Positions 46,900 through 58,079 of a DNA stretch of 64,000 bases are shown here, piece after piece. The notes under the pieces were generated by a model that made no database searches, was not told the origin of the DNA, and was given only the letters and a program-made list of their open reading frames with translations. The number at the start of each line of letters is the position of its first letter. Positions within the stretch are counted from its first letter, which is position 1. The translations under genes and the position numbers were made by a program. Source of the stretch: Tachypleus tridentatus (Eukaryota; Arthropoda; Merostomata; Xiphosura; Limulidae); the NCBI RefSeq assembly GCF_004210375.1, contig NC_134833.1, positions 22,127,396 to 22,191,395 on the forward strand. The letters are read 5' to 3'.

Positions 46900-48171
46900 A
46901 AAGATGAAACCGAAACTTCTACCCACAAAGATGGTAATAAGAAACAGAGGATTACACTTATTTATTTATACTTGTTTATTATGAGTATTGTTATCGTATT
47001 ATGAACCTAAAGGACTCCTGTTCAGCGTTAGAAATTTAAAATAAACTGTTAATTTTTAACAGAACCCAAATGCATACATACACGAATAATACATCTATTA
47101 ACATTATACATGCATATATTAATGTTAAACGGGAAAAAAAAAACCAAAAACACTTACATCCTTATTTAGAATGAAATATTCAGATTTAAATGAAACTTTA
47201 TGTTCTTACTATGTCAGTTCTTCTTTTAACTCTGTTCTCGATATCTTCATGGGAATTTATAAAACAAGTATAGAACATGGAAGGGTCATTAAAAACGGAA
47301 ATATAAATAATGGGATATATCTCTATGCTCGGGACTTTGACCACACTGTGAACCGTAACCATCTTAACTAATGTATAAAAGTAAAAAATTACTTAAGAAA
47401 ATTTGTTAAAAGTTGCCCTAAACTTTAACGCTTCTGAACGACACTTTAGGCTTAGCTGTTTGTTAACCACGTGCGTTCTCAAGGAAAATTGCCAATCAGA
47501 CATTACTTAAACTATGTTGGCACGTTTTTCTCAAGAAGACTGCAGGATTGAATAGAAGAGAACACGTGGAAGTGTTTAAAGTTCTATTGTAGTGTTTGTA
47601 CTTACATTCTGTACCGAAAGTGTGGTTTGCTTTTCGTTGAATTGGCTAAAATACACGGTATGTGTAGCTTACACAAATAATACATTTTTTGTCGTGCTCA
47701 ACTGTTGTGTTTTTCCTTTGTATCTTTCGTAGCTGTAATACATAACTTAAAGTTTTGATATACATTTGAACGATTGTTTCTACTGTTTTAATTTCAACTT
47801 AAACTAAGATGTAATGTTTACTTTTCTATCGTGGATAATTTATAAATAGAAAAAGTGGTTTTCGACGTTTTCCAAGATCAACTTTAAACAATAAAAAACA
47901 TGTTAGCTGTATCCGTGGGTGATTAATTATATACAATTGAGTTCTTTAAATCTAATGTCATTATTAAAAACCAAAGGAAAGTATGTTAAACTTCATAATC
48001 CTGTAATACAACGGCTCTTCTGTCAAAAGCTAAAACTTCGTGAATTAAAATAAATATGGAGAGAATTTATAATTGATCATTTCATCAAATGATACAAATT
48101 TGGGGGTGAGAGGGACGTCACAGCCGAAAAAACGGTCTGGAGGCGCCAGACGACATAGAAAGGAAGAAGAC

Positions 48172-48283
48172 TGATTCGGCTATGACGTTTGTAGATGTTG
48201 TTATCTGTGGTTCGGCTATGACGTTTGTTGAAGTTGTTACCTGTGGTTCGGCTATGACGTTTGTAGATGTTGTTTCCTATGGA
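48172..48283. repeat. 36-bp unit, three tandem copies
   Basis: GGTTCGGCTATGACGTTTGT followed by AGATGTTGTTATCTGT repeats three times. The copies differ by a few bases (TTGAAGTTGTTACC in the middle one). It lies immediately beside the foldback element at 48304. Confidence 0.9.
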
Positions 48284-48303
48284 TTTACATATAGTCGCAT
48301 GTA

Positions 48304-48459
48304 AAAAAACGGTGCTGATTGGTAGAAATAAACTACTAGACTCCACTATTCAGAATCTTTTCTTCTTTTTCAGATTTAAAAGCCATGAAATATAAAAAAA
48401 AAGAAAAGATTCTGAATAGTGGAGTCCAGTAGTTTATTTCTACCATTCAGCACCGTTTT
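48304..48459. mobile_element. Foldback MITE with ~60-base arms
   Basis: The left arm starts AAAACGGTGCTGATTGGTAG and the right arm ends CTACCATTCAGCACCGTTTT. The arms are near-perfect complements through GATTCTGAATAGTGGAGTC and enclose about 35 bases of AT-rich loop. The transposon superfamily is unknown. Confidence 0.88.
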
Positions 48460-50721
48460 GAACTTAATATTTTAAAACTTGGCGCGACGCCTGGAGGAAT
48501 AAGTTTTCGTGACCGAGGGTTTAAAATACACCGAATATAAATACACAACTGTAGTTTATCTGCTTTGTAATGAGCACAAATCTTTAAATTTTTGAACGCA
48601 TTAGAGTTGAGTTCCACACTGCTTGCTAAAAGTCATTCAAGATAAAAATATAATTATCATAATAGGTATTCAGTGTTCCCCTGAACACTTTATATTTTTA
48701 GCACAAATGTCTCAGCTTTTCACGCATTGAAGTTGCATTCTAAACTGTCTGTCTGTTAAAACTAATTCAACATTAGAATATAAATAATATTATTAAACAT
48801 TAAACGTACACGAGCATGTATCTGTTTAGCCCTTAGGCAGTAATGTTTTTTCGTACATCACTTTGAGTACTGGATATTCACGTTGATAAATGAAACTTGT
48901 CAGATCTCAAAGTCGATCTCGTGAAAAATTCACACTTTTGACAAAGCGATGACAACATGTAATCATTCTCTGCTACAAATGAAACTAAATAAACTACGAA
49001 AAGGGTTTGGTTGAAGCTGTTTGAAGTGATATTTTTGGTCATGTATTTTGACACGAATCTAACAACAGTGCTTATATTGGATTAGAAAGTACATTGTGAT
49101 TAATCATACAAGAAATAGGCACAGGAAACGTGGAGAAGCTGTGAATCGACCACAAATATTAAAGCGCACAAAAGAAAACACACCAACGTTTCAGATAATT
49201 CACAATTTTTGGTTTGAAAACATTTAAGCTGAGTTTTCAGGATTTCCATGACAAGACTCATCCTACGCATCTAGAAAAAAAATGTATATATATATGTGCA
49301 TGTTTAAATAGAATTTCATAAACCTTTAGAGATACGTATTTCAACGATTTGAGACTGTTTTCCTTTGCTTATATATATACATATATACATCTATAACTGG
49401 TCAGCAAGAGCATTTATAGAATCCTGATGTATTCTGCTCGAGCCCATTCAGCTGACTCTTCCCTCAGTGTTGTCTCTCTGGTTCGTCGAACTTACTGGCC
49501 TGTAAATTAAGTAAATGAGAAATACAGTATATATACATCACATAAAGTTCTATAGCTATGAATATAATATACATCTTTCAGTTATTCACAGAATAACAAT
49601 ATCTTCTAGTCTTGAGAGATACAACTAAAGGTTGTGTACGTTTTACTATTTTTCTGTGTTGTTGTTTTATCGTAATGAAATGACGTAAGTTATACCAATC
49701 CACAAAATAAGTTTGTTTGTTTTTTATTTCGCACAAAGCTAATCGAGGGCTATCTGCGCTAGCCATCCCTAATTTAGCAGTGTAAGACTAGAGGGAAGGC
49801 AGCTAGTCATCACCACCCACTGCCAACTCTTAGTCTACTCTTTTACCAAAGAATAGTGGGATTGACCGTAACATATACGGATTACGAGTCGCACGCCTTA
49901 ACACGCTTGGCCATGCCGGGCCTAAGTTATATTTTTTCGTAAACATGTTAAATATTATTTTAATTCGTTAGATAAAAGCCAGTAACCCACACATTTATGT
50001 AATGGAGGAAAAAAACTCAACCGTCTACAAACTATATACAGAATTAGTATAACATCTGTACATCTTCGCGTCAAGAGTACAGAGAACTACTTTAAACAAT
50101 TATCAATGAACATCTATCAATAATCAATAAAACTTAATTTCGTAATAAAGTAAACGTCACTCTCATGTTACATTGGTACTGAATTACAACATGTTCATAA
50201 GATAACTGGTTGAATATAATTGAGTTACACACCGCCTAGGGGTTTTAACAGTTTGTTTTCTTTATAGCTAACTAGCTAGAGTACCAGTCCTCCTGGTAGG
50301 AAGTTAAATTCATGATTCAATTGTAAAAAAAAAGTAAAATCCACAAAATGCAAAACTGAAAATATGTATATATTTCCCTATGAACCAAGTGAAATTTCAT
50401 ATTAAATCTGGTGAAGATCCGTCCACAGGAGACGAGGTAATGGCAAAAAAAAATTGAAACAAAAACCGCAAAACACAAAATTCGAAACTAAAGATTTGTA
50501 TTCTCATGAACTGAATAAACCTCCAAATCAATTTTGGTGAAAACCTATCCAAACCCTGAGAATTAGTTACATAAATATACAACAGACAGTACTGTAATAT
50601 TTATTTAGATTTAAATAAGTTACAAACAACGCTATTTTCAACAATGTATAGACATTTCACATCAAGAAATGTTACAAAGTATGTCAAAATATCAACTTCT
50701 GAAAATATAACGTTTGTGGAA
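48460..50721. other. No gene recognised
   Basis: Only the SINE at 49712-49922 is identifiable. The rest is AT-rich with short frames. Confidence 0.55.
49712..49922 (-). mobile_element. tRNA-derived SINE with internal deletion
   Basis: The tail through GGGATTGACCGTAACA jumps directly to TACGGATTACGAGTCGCACG and the head complement GGCCATGCCGGGCC. The ~80 bases between are missing. Confidence 0.9.
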
Positions 50722-51262
50722 AGCCTACTGTTTGTCTCTCCACATAGTGTTTTGACTCCTAAACACCTATAGTTTGTCTCTCCACATGGTGTTTTGGCTT
50801 CTAAACACCTATAGTTTGTCTCTCCACATAGTGTTTTGGTTTGTCTCTCCAAATACAGTGTTTTGGCTTCTAAACACCTATAGTTTGTCTCTCCACATAG
50901 TGTTTTGGCTCCTAAACACCTATAGTTTGTCTCTCCAAATACTGTAGTGTTTTGGCTTCTAAACACCTATAGTTTGTCTCTCCACATAGTGTTTTGGCTT
51001 CTAAACATCGATAGTTTGTCTCTCCACATAATGTTTTGACTCCTAAACACCTATAGTTTGTCTCTCCACATAGTGTTTTGGCTTCTAAACACCTATAGTT
51101 TGTCTCTCCACATAGTGTTTTGACTTCTAAACACCTATAGTTTGTCTCTCCACATAGTGTTTTGGCTCCTAAACACATATAGTTTGTCTCTCCACATAGG
51201 TGTTTAGAAACCAAAACACTATAGTTTGCCTCTCCACATAGTGTTTTGGCTCCTAAACAGTA
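50722..51262. repeat. 42-bp minisatellite, about 12-13 copies, open for 14-residue repeats
   Basis: The plus-strand unit is CTAAACACCTATAGTTTGTC followed by TCTCCACATAGTGTTTTGGCTT. Because 42 is a multiple of three, the minus strand reads a repeating 14-mer CLEAKTLCGETNYR in two adjoining open frames (down to 50601 and from 51370). Small insertions (such as AATACTGTAG near 50940) shift the frame between them. No start context or splice evidence supports translation. Confidence 0.93.
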
Positions 51263-51991
51263 TATTTTGAGAGAAACGATTGATTTGTAAATATTTGCAA
51301 AATTCAATTCCCTTGAACAGTGTAGAAAACCAAAAGGTGGAGATAAATTAACATATATACGTATTACCATTTCAGATATGTTTTTCTTACTTCGAGGGTA
51401 TCAGAACCCAAGTTTTAAACCTTCAATTTTTGTCGACTATTCGCAAAGTACCTGTTTTAAATACTGTTTTTAGTCAATTTAAATCAATTTATTGGGTTAG
51501 TACAATATTCTGAAAACGTGTGCAAATTTCATTATAAATATTATCGTACTTTCGTGTGTTTTGTCTCATTTTCTATTATTGTTATTAATTATGATAAAAT
51601 TAATCCAAAGGTGATACAGAAGTAACCGAGTGAAAATATTACATGAAACTACTAGCTTAAACCTATACTAAGTCCACACGAATCGTTAACAAATGATAAT
51701 AAAAACTATGTAGCTCACAAGTATGTTTGCACTGATTTGAGTCGAGCTATACCTCATCTTAAGTACTAAAGACCATATAAGTGATATGAAGAACTTATGA
51801 ACACACATGAAACAAAGCATACGTAGGAAACATTAGTTCCAAAACAAAACAAAAACTCCTATAACGCATCGAAGGACAAAATCTATTCTTTATTGTAATA
51901 TTAACACTCAGCCAAACGTGGTGTGATAAGTTGCGAGATTGGGTTGATTGTTTGTTTCACTTATGGTTGTTTTAAAGTATATTAAAGGTTT

Positions 51992-52448
51992 CAGAGGCGT
52001 AGATCCTGGGGGGGGGGCATACATCCCCCCCTTCATTTTAGATGAGGGGTATGGTGCATACAATCATCCTCCCCTACAGTTTGGTCTGCTGAATTGTTTT
52101 AACGCATCACAGGCCTACAAATTGTGTGTTTGTTCTCGTGATTCTCGTGTTCTTACCAATTGAATTACATAATTAGGCCTAGATGTAGACTTCTTCAGTA
52201 GCCGAAATGTACATCTTTAATATAGGCGTGCTTCTGAGCTTTTCGATCTAAGCGATAGTTCGTAAGTATCAGTCAGTAGGCCTAAGTATACATGCAAGTA
52301 TAGTAGCAACAAGATTACTCTATGACTGCATGTTTACAGCTTTCAGGTTCACGTAATCAGAGATTATCAATTTGCAAATTGAATAGTCCACACAAGTGGT
52401 TGCAAAAATCATCCCCCCCCCATCGGGTGTAAATAATCCACGCCCCTG
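51992..52448. mobile_element. hAT-type MITE with perfect 8-bp target duplication
   Basis: The left end is CAGAGGCGTAGATCC and the right end, read in reverse, is CAGGGGCGTGGATTA. Poly-G/poly-C runs sit just inside both ends. The 8 bases AAAGGTTT occur at 51984-51991 and again at 52449-52456. Length 457 bp; no transposase coding is seen. Confidence 0.93.
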
Positions 52449-53212
52449 AAAGGTTTCAAGTTTGAAAATAAAATTACTCGCTTACCTTTCTCTCCCTTTC
52501 TTGCCGAACTAGCCTCGCTAAGACTAAAAACGTATCCTGGACATTGATGTTTTGCTTACAGCTGCACTCAAAAAACGGAATGTTGAAACCGTCAGCGATT
52601 TGAAACATACGTCAAAACACTCATTCTACACTCTTTACACATGCACTGATAAGTTTCTTGCCACTCTATCTAACGGACATACTTCACAGGGCCCTTAAAG
52701 TTTCATTAATAATAAAATAAAATAAAAGGTACAGGAAAATAATTATTAGTGTTGTGGAATGAGGTGTTGTGGGCCTACATTATGAAATACCACTGGGGCC
52801 ATTAAAGGTCACGTACTTACGAAATTTTATTATTACGTAACATACACCAAAAGTGTTAAGAAAGTAGGTGAATACAATAACATATTAAACATTTTAATAT
52901 AACATTAAACATAATTATATTCCAAATCGCTTTACAATAATTATAGTTATAGGCATAATACATTATATTTGGGAGGGAATTGTGTGTAAATCTTGTTAAT
53001 TATCAAGTTAACTATCAAGTACCAACATAATTAGCAGTTACATACATATGGTGTTGTGCCATAGAAAAATGAGACCCGATCATACCAAAGGTTGTTACAC
53101 AAACCTAGGTTTGTATAGTCAAACGTTTGCATAAATAGATCTTTGCCCATTTGAATGGTCAAAAGATAATCAAGTATTAAAATAAAAGGCTCCTATCTAA
53201 GGTAACACACAG

Positions 53213-53386
53213 CTGTTGTGCTACATGTACATCAAATTGATCTAAATAATGACAGCTTATTCAGTAAAAGAACAGTTTATGATGGCCCTACTGTACGGAG
53301 AGGGTCATTAGAATGGCTTGACTGCTTATATATTATATCCAAATATGTCACAGTCGAACTTCACAATTTACATCAGGCTAGAGGAT
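53213..53386 (+). CDS. Possible CUB-like exon, gene unrecognised
   Basis: The acceptor GTAACACACAG ends at 53212. The frame, entering at phase 1, reads VVLHVHQIDLNNDSLFSKRT, then VYDGPTVRRGSLEWLDC and KYVTVELHNL. The hydrophobic start, VYDGPT and the late beta-strand VTVEL fit the second half of a CUB domain, though family cysteines are mostly absent. A donor at 53387 (GTGTAT) would give a 1-1 exon and one at 53389 (GTATGT) a phase-0 exit. The frame otherwise stays open to 53529. No neighbouring exons were found. Confidence 0.35.
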
Positions 53387-53487
53387 GTGTATGTCAGCGG
53401 CTGCGTACTACAGGATCATTTACCTATAGACATTATGGGGGCAGTCTAAATATAGCAACTAATATTGACAACAAAACGAACATATTG

Positions 53488-53611
53488 ACATTTGTTATAT
53501 TTGAGCACCTTTTTGAACAGAACTTTTGATTGCTTTCTAGTTTTTTATAGACATTTGTTATATTTGAGCATCTCTTTGAACAAAACTTTTGATTACTTTC
53601 TAGTTTTTTAT
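53488..53611. repeat. ~62-bp direct duplication
   Basis: ACATTTGTTATATTTGAGCA through TTTCTAGTTTTTTATA occurs twice in tandem with a few changes. Confidence 0.88.
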
Positions 53612-53649
53612 AATACTGTTAGGATATTTACCTTGAAAGTGTTTCGAGT

Positions 53650-54186
53650 CATTATCATCTTGATAGTAGAATCCTTTAACAATATCTGCAGACGGTCTTA
53701 CAGGAAGTGTAGCAGTATATTTAATCAAAGTGTCCTTTGAGATTTTACTCCAAATGTCCCTAATACATTCCGTAAAGTTTCTCTGAAAACATCTTTTTTT
53801 ATTTGTCAAGTTTTTGGATTTATCAAATCCCAGATCCGCTCATTTGGGTTGAGATTGGGGCTCTGTTGAGGACATTGCATCATTTGAATGATTGTAGCAA
53901 CTTCTTTCCAATAACACGCAAACCACTGGGTACATCATAATGGATCAGTATCTGATGGTACTTGCGCTGGCCCATTATTCCACCTACTTTGCAAATGCCT
54001 TTTGTCGTCTCAGCAGAAAACACTCCCAAACCATTGCACTGTTTTCTTCATGCTTCATGGTAGGTGCTATGCGTTGAGGTAAGTATCTTTCATCTTTCTT
54101 CCGCCAGACGTACAACATACGCTTTGAACCAAAAATATTTCAAACTTGGTTACATCGAATAATATCACTCTTTTCCAGTCCTCAAC
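53650..54186 (-). pseudogene. Tc1/Tc3-type transposase relic, cut by a SINE
   Basis: On the minus strand, broken frames read DWKRVILFDVTKFEIF (first catalytic region), then DTDPL, and then MMQCPQQSPNLNPNERIWDL, the typical end 'WP.QSPDLNPIE.LWD' with the Glu region altered. Several stops are present. The SINE at 54187-54470 abuts its 5' part. No inverted repeats were recognised. Confidence 0.8.
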
Positions 54187-54470
54187 AGTCTCTCGGCATG
54201 GCTAGGTGGTTAATGCACTCGACTCGTAATCCGAGGGTCGCGGGCTCGAGTCCCCCATCACACCAAACATGCTCACCCTTTCAGCCGTAGGAGCGTTATA
54301 ATGTGACAGTCAATCCCACTATTCGTTGGTAAAAGACCAGCCCAAGAGTTGGCGGTTGGTAGTGAGACTAGCTGCTTTCCCTCTAATCTTACACTGCCAA
54401 ATTAGGGACGGTTAGCACAGATAGTACTCGTGTAGTTTTGCGTGAAATTCAAAAACAAAGAAATGAAATA
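54187..54470 (+). mobile_element. tRNA-derived SINE inserted at a Tc transposase relic
   Basis: Head CTCGGCATGGCTAGGTGG, B-box GGCTCGAGTCCCC, tail AAATTCAAAAACAAAG. It borders the minus-strand transposase relic. Confidence 0.92.
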
Positions 54471-54663
54471 TTTTGTGAAACATGAAAAGAAATACTTAAA
54501 GGGGCACGTGCTTTTTCTCTTCTCTCTTTTGTAATCTGTCGAAGATGTACGACATCGCACTTGTTTCCAACCAAAACTTTTACTACATTCGGAGAAGCAT
54601 TTTAAGGGAGGAGAATCACCCAGGTTATTAAATCAGTAGTAAGTAATACAATATTCTATCTTT

Positions 54664-54757
54664 TGTTTGTTTGGAAATTTCGCACAAAGCTACTCGAGGG
54701 CTATCTGTGCTAGCCGTCCCTAATTTAGCAGTGTAAGACTAGAGGGAAGGCAGCTAG
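54664..54757 (-). mobile_element. tRNA-derived SINE, 3' third only
   Basis: TTTGTTTGTTTGGAAATTTC through GAGGGAAGGCAGCTAGT, then abruptly unrelated sequence; a 5'-truncated insertion. Confidence 0.9.
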
Positions 54758-55004
54758 TTTGTGAAGATTTTGTTGTTGAGGCTGAAATTGTTAAGCAAGA
54801 AATGGGTATATTGTTTGATTCTCAATATCTTCAACTCTTATAGGATAAGATCGAGTAAAAATAATAACGAATTAATGCACACTCGAAAATTGTTTACGCA
54901 ATAAAATAATGAATAAATAATTATCTGAACTTCCAAAAATAATTTTAGAATCCTTCAGTAAATTTATTTTTGACAACGAGAAAACATTAGCTTACCTGTT
55001 CTAT

Positions 55005-55288
55005 GCCTGCATGGCCAGCGTGTTAAGGCGTGCGACTCGTAATCTGAGGGTCGCGGGTTCGCATCCCTGTCGCGCCAAACATGCTCGCCCTTTCAGCCGT
55101 GGGGGCGTTATAATGTGACGGTCAATCCCATTATTCACTGGTAAAAGAGTAGCCCAAAAGTTGGCGGTGGGTGGTGATAACTAGCTGCCTTCCCTCTAGT
55201 CTTACACTGCTAAATTAGGGACGGCTAGCACAGATAGCCCTCGAATAGCTTTGTGCGAAATTCAAAAAAACAAACAAAAAACAAACAA
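55005..55288 (+). mobile_element. tRNA-derived SINE, full length with 11-bp target duplication
   Basis: ACCTGTTCTAT at 54994-55004 and 55289-55299. Head GCCTGCATGGCCAGCGTG, long AAAC tail. Confidence 0.95.
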
Positions 55289-55984
55289 ACCTGTTCTATA
55301 TTACGGAACCAATAAGAAAGATGATTAAAAGACTCCATATTAGTGACGTCATACATTACGATTATACCCTAAAAAATAACCGATACGAATAAGGAATGAC
55401 CATTTCCCTAAAACAGCGTTGTTGTCATAAATCACTAATTTGTTTGTTAATTGAAAAGAACAAAACGATAAAGTCACGTGAACAATATTCCTCGTGACGA
55501 CTACGGAAGATTGCCTGTATAAAGTTGAGACAAAAGCAATCGAGTTTTTAACTTTATTACTACGTTGTTCTCAAAACAGAAATAGTTACACAATATTTGT
55601 ATTCAATAATTGAATTAGATCTTAAACATTCTTACTTCTACGGATTGATTGTTGTACAGCAGACTCGAATAAAAAAGATATACCTGAAGAACTTCTTTAC
55701 CTTACCAAGCTCACATAATAATCTATATTTTATATCATACGTTATGATATAGAAGTGAGTCATACCATTGCGTCTCTTTTATAAGCTTGACAGCAGTGTC
55801 CCTAAAACAAAACGCGTAAAAAATGGAATAACATGAAATCTAGTCACACTTTGTACAGAATTGACAATAATGAAATAAGTTAATAAACTGTATTTTTCAC
55901 TACTCAGTTTAACCTGAAACTTCTAATGTTGCTCTGCATGAATGATTAGAAACTTCTCTATGACTTAATATCACACTTAAAGGA

Positions 55985-56340
55985 TTAACAGGTTTCTCTA
56001 ATAGTTAAAATTTTATGCAAGAGACCACAAGGTTTCTGTAATACCCAAAGCCTCATGTAAGATACCACAAGGTTTGTCCAAAAGTCTTATGTAAGAGACC
56101 ATAAGGTTTGTCTACTACTCAAAGTTTCATGTAAGACCACAAGGTTTCTGTAATACCCAAAGTCTTATGTAAGAGACCACAAGGTTTATGTAATACCCAA
56201 AGTCTTACGTAAGAGATCACAAGGTGTATCTAGAAGCCAAAGTCTCATTTAAGAGACCACGAGTTTTCTCTATTACCCAAATTCTCGTGTGAAAAACCAC
56301 TAGGTCTTCCGATTACTTAAGGTTCACGAAAAAGACCAGC
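55985..56340. repeat. ~40-bp degenerate minisatellite, about 9 copies
   Basis: The unit is approximately CACAAGGTTTCTGTAATACC followed by CAAAGTCTTATGTAAGAGAC. Copies vary in length and by many substitutions, so the array is old. Confidence 0.88.
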
Positions 56341-56954
56341 AGGATGCTACTGTATGGATATAAACTATTATTTATTGTTTATAAGAAAAAACTGAACTTA
56401 ACTGTTTACTTTGAACAAATCAGCTTTTGTCACAGACGAATAATAAATTCGACTAATTTTTTTTGTATGTTGCTCATCAGAGATATTCAGGTTTTGCTGA
56501 TTTTTGTGTTAGGTTGGCCAATCATGTTATCTGTTAGACGTTGAGGGCATCTTTCGTTTTTGTTTTTCTCGCGTGTGGTTCGTATGTCGTTATTTCTTTT
56601 TGTTTTAATGTTTTCTTAGACATGATTGGAGCATGATCGCAGTGAAGAAGATGATACGTTTTTATGCGTTCTTCAATCTTGACTTTCGCTGGATTTTATT
56701 TTTTCCAAATATACTGGATACATATTCACGAGAGATGGACTTTCTCTTCCGTTAGGGGTTCAGGTGGTTTGCATGCACTTACGAACTTATTTAGTCTTAA
56801 AGATTATTGGTCAGTTATTGCGGATTAACACACCAGTATAAATGAAATATTCAGTCCAGTGAAAATTTACTTCAATTATGTTTCTCAGCATTTTATTCTA
56901 CAACAACGACAATTTGCAGTTAATGCGATATAGCATATACTTTTTGGGTTAAGA

Positions 56955-57212
56955 CAACCCTACCCCATAATCCGAGGGACACGGGTTCGAATCCCCGTCG
57001 CACCAAACATGCTCCCCTTTCAGTCGTGGGGACATTATAAAGTATCAATCATTCCCACTATTCGTTGGTGAAAGAGTAGCCCAAGAGTTGGCGGTGGATG
57101 GTGATGACTAGCTGCCTTTCCTCTAGTCTTACATTGCTAAATTAGGGATGGCTAGCGCAGATAGCCCTCGTGTAGTTTCGCTTGAAATTAAAAAAACAAA
57201 CAAACAAACCAT
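56955..57212 (+). mobile_element. tRNA-derived SINE, head truncated
   Basis: Starts within the anticodon arm (CCCATAATCCGAGGGACACG), has B-box GGTTCGAATCCCC and tail AAACAAACAAACAAACC. Confidence 0.9.
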
Positions 57213-58079
57213 TGCTAAAGGCTTAGTCACAAGGCTGCTATGTTTAAAATACGTGCTCCTCTCTTATTTGTATTCATAGTCAAGCGAGTTTTTGAAAAGG
57301 TTTCCCCATTCTTGTTTTAACAACCCGATCGTACAGAAATTCATGAACAACGTGATAGGTATATCTTCGTATGGCGAATAATGAATATCCGTTTTATTAT
57401 AATGTTATTTGAGGTAGGCCAAAGTTGAAGGAATATGTTACGGAAACAGCTTTTCCACACGTAACGTGGGTCGTTTTTCCAGGTAGAAATTCTTCTATTG
57501 GTGAGTACTAATGTCTGAATCACGTGGACGGCTTTTGCTACTAGCCTATATTTCACCTCTTACAAAACACTGACATTTGCTTATAATGTTGTGGTATGGT
57601 TTGTTTCATGTCTGTCTGTGAGTGGTATGGGTACTTCAAGTTCAGAGATATCCGTTTTCAATGTCATTAAGCACAAGATATATTTCCGCCTTGAAAATTA
57701 AAAATATCCGATCTGAAACTGTGATATATGCAACCGAAAGTGCTATTGTATACCCTTCTTAAACACAATCAATTTCAGAGGCACCATCCTACCTATGTAA
57801 TCCACACAATATCAATACTTACTTTGAAGGAAGCTAGTAGTAAAGCTGGGCAATTTGTATGTAGAGTTTGTAGGTAGAATGTGGATAAATGGAAGTGTAG
57901 GATGGAAGTTAGAAGTGGTATTATTAGGACTAAAAGTATTGTATTTAATTATAATTAGCCTATTTTGTTGAGCAACCAATTTCACCTCTTGTCTTCTGTA
58001 GATGAAGAGCTATTGGAGGGAAGAAAAACAAAAAGGTCAGGAACAAAAAGAATGTGAATAGTTATAGAATATTCCTTGA
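57213..58079. other. No gene recognised; possible LINE 5' remnant near the right end
   Basis: A minus frame at 57341-57556 has no recognised domain. From about 57900 the sequence has the AG-rich texture of the following LINE and may be its decayed ORF1 start. Confidence 0.45.
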
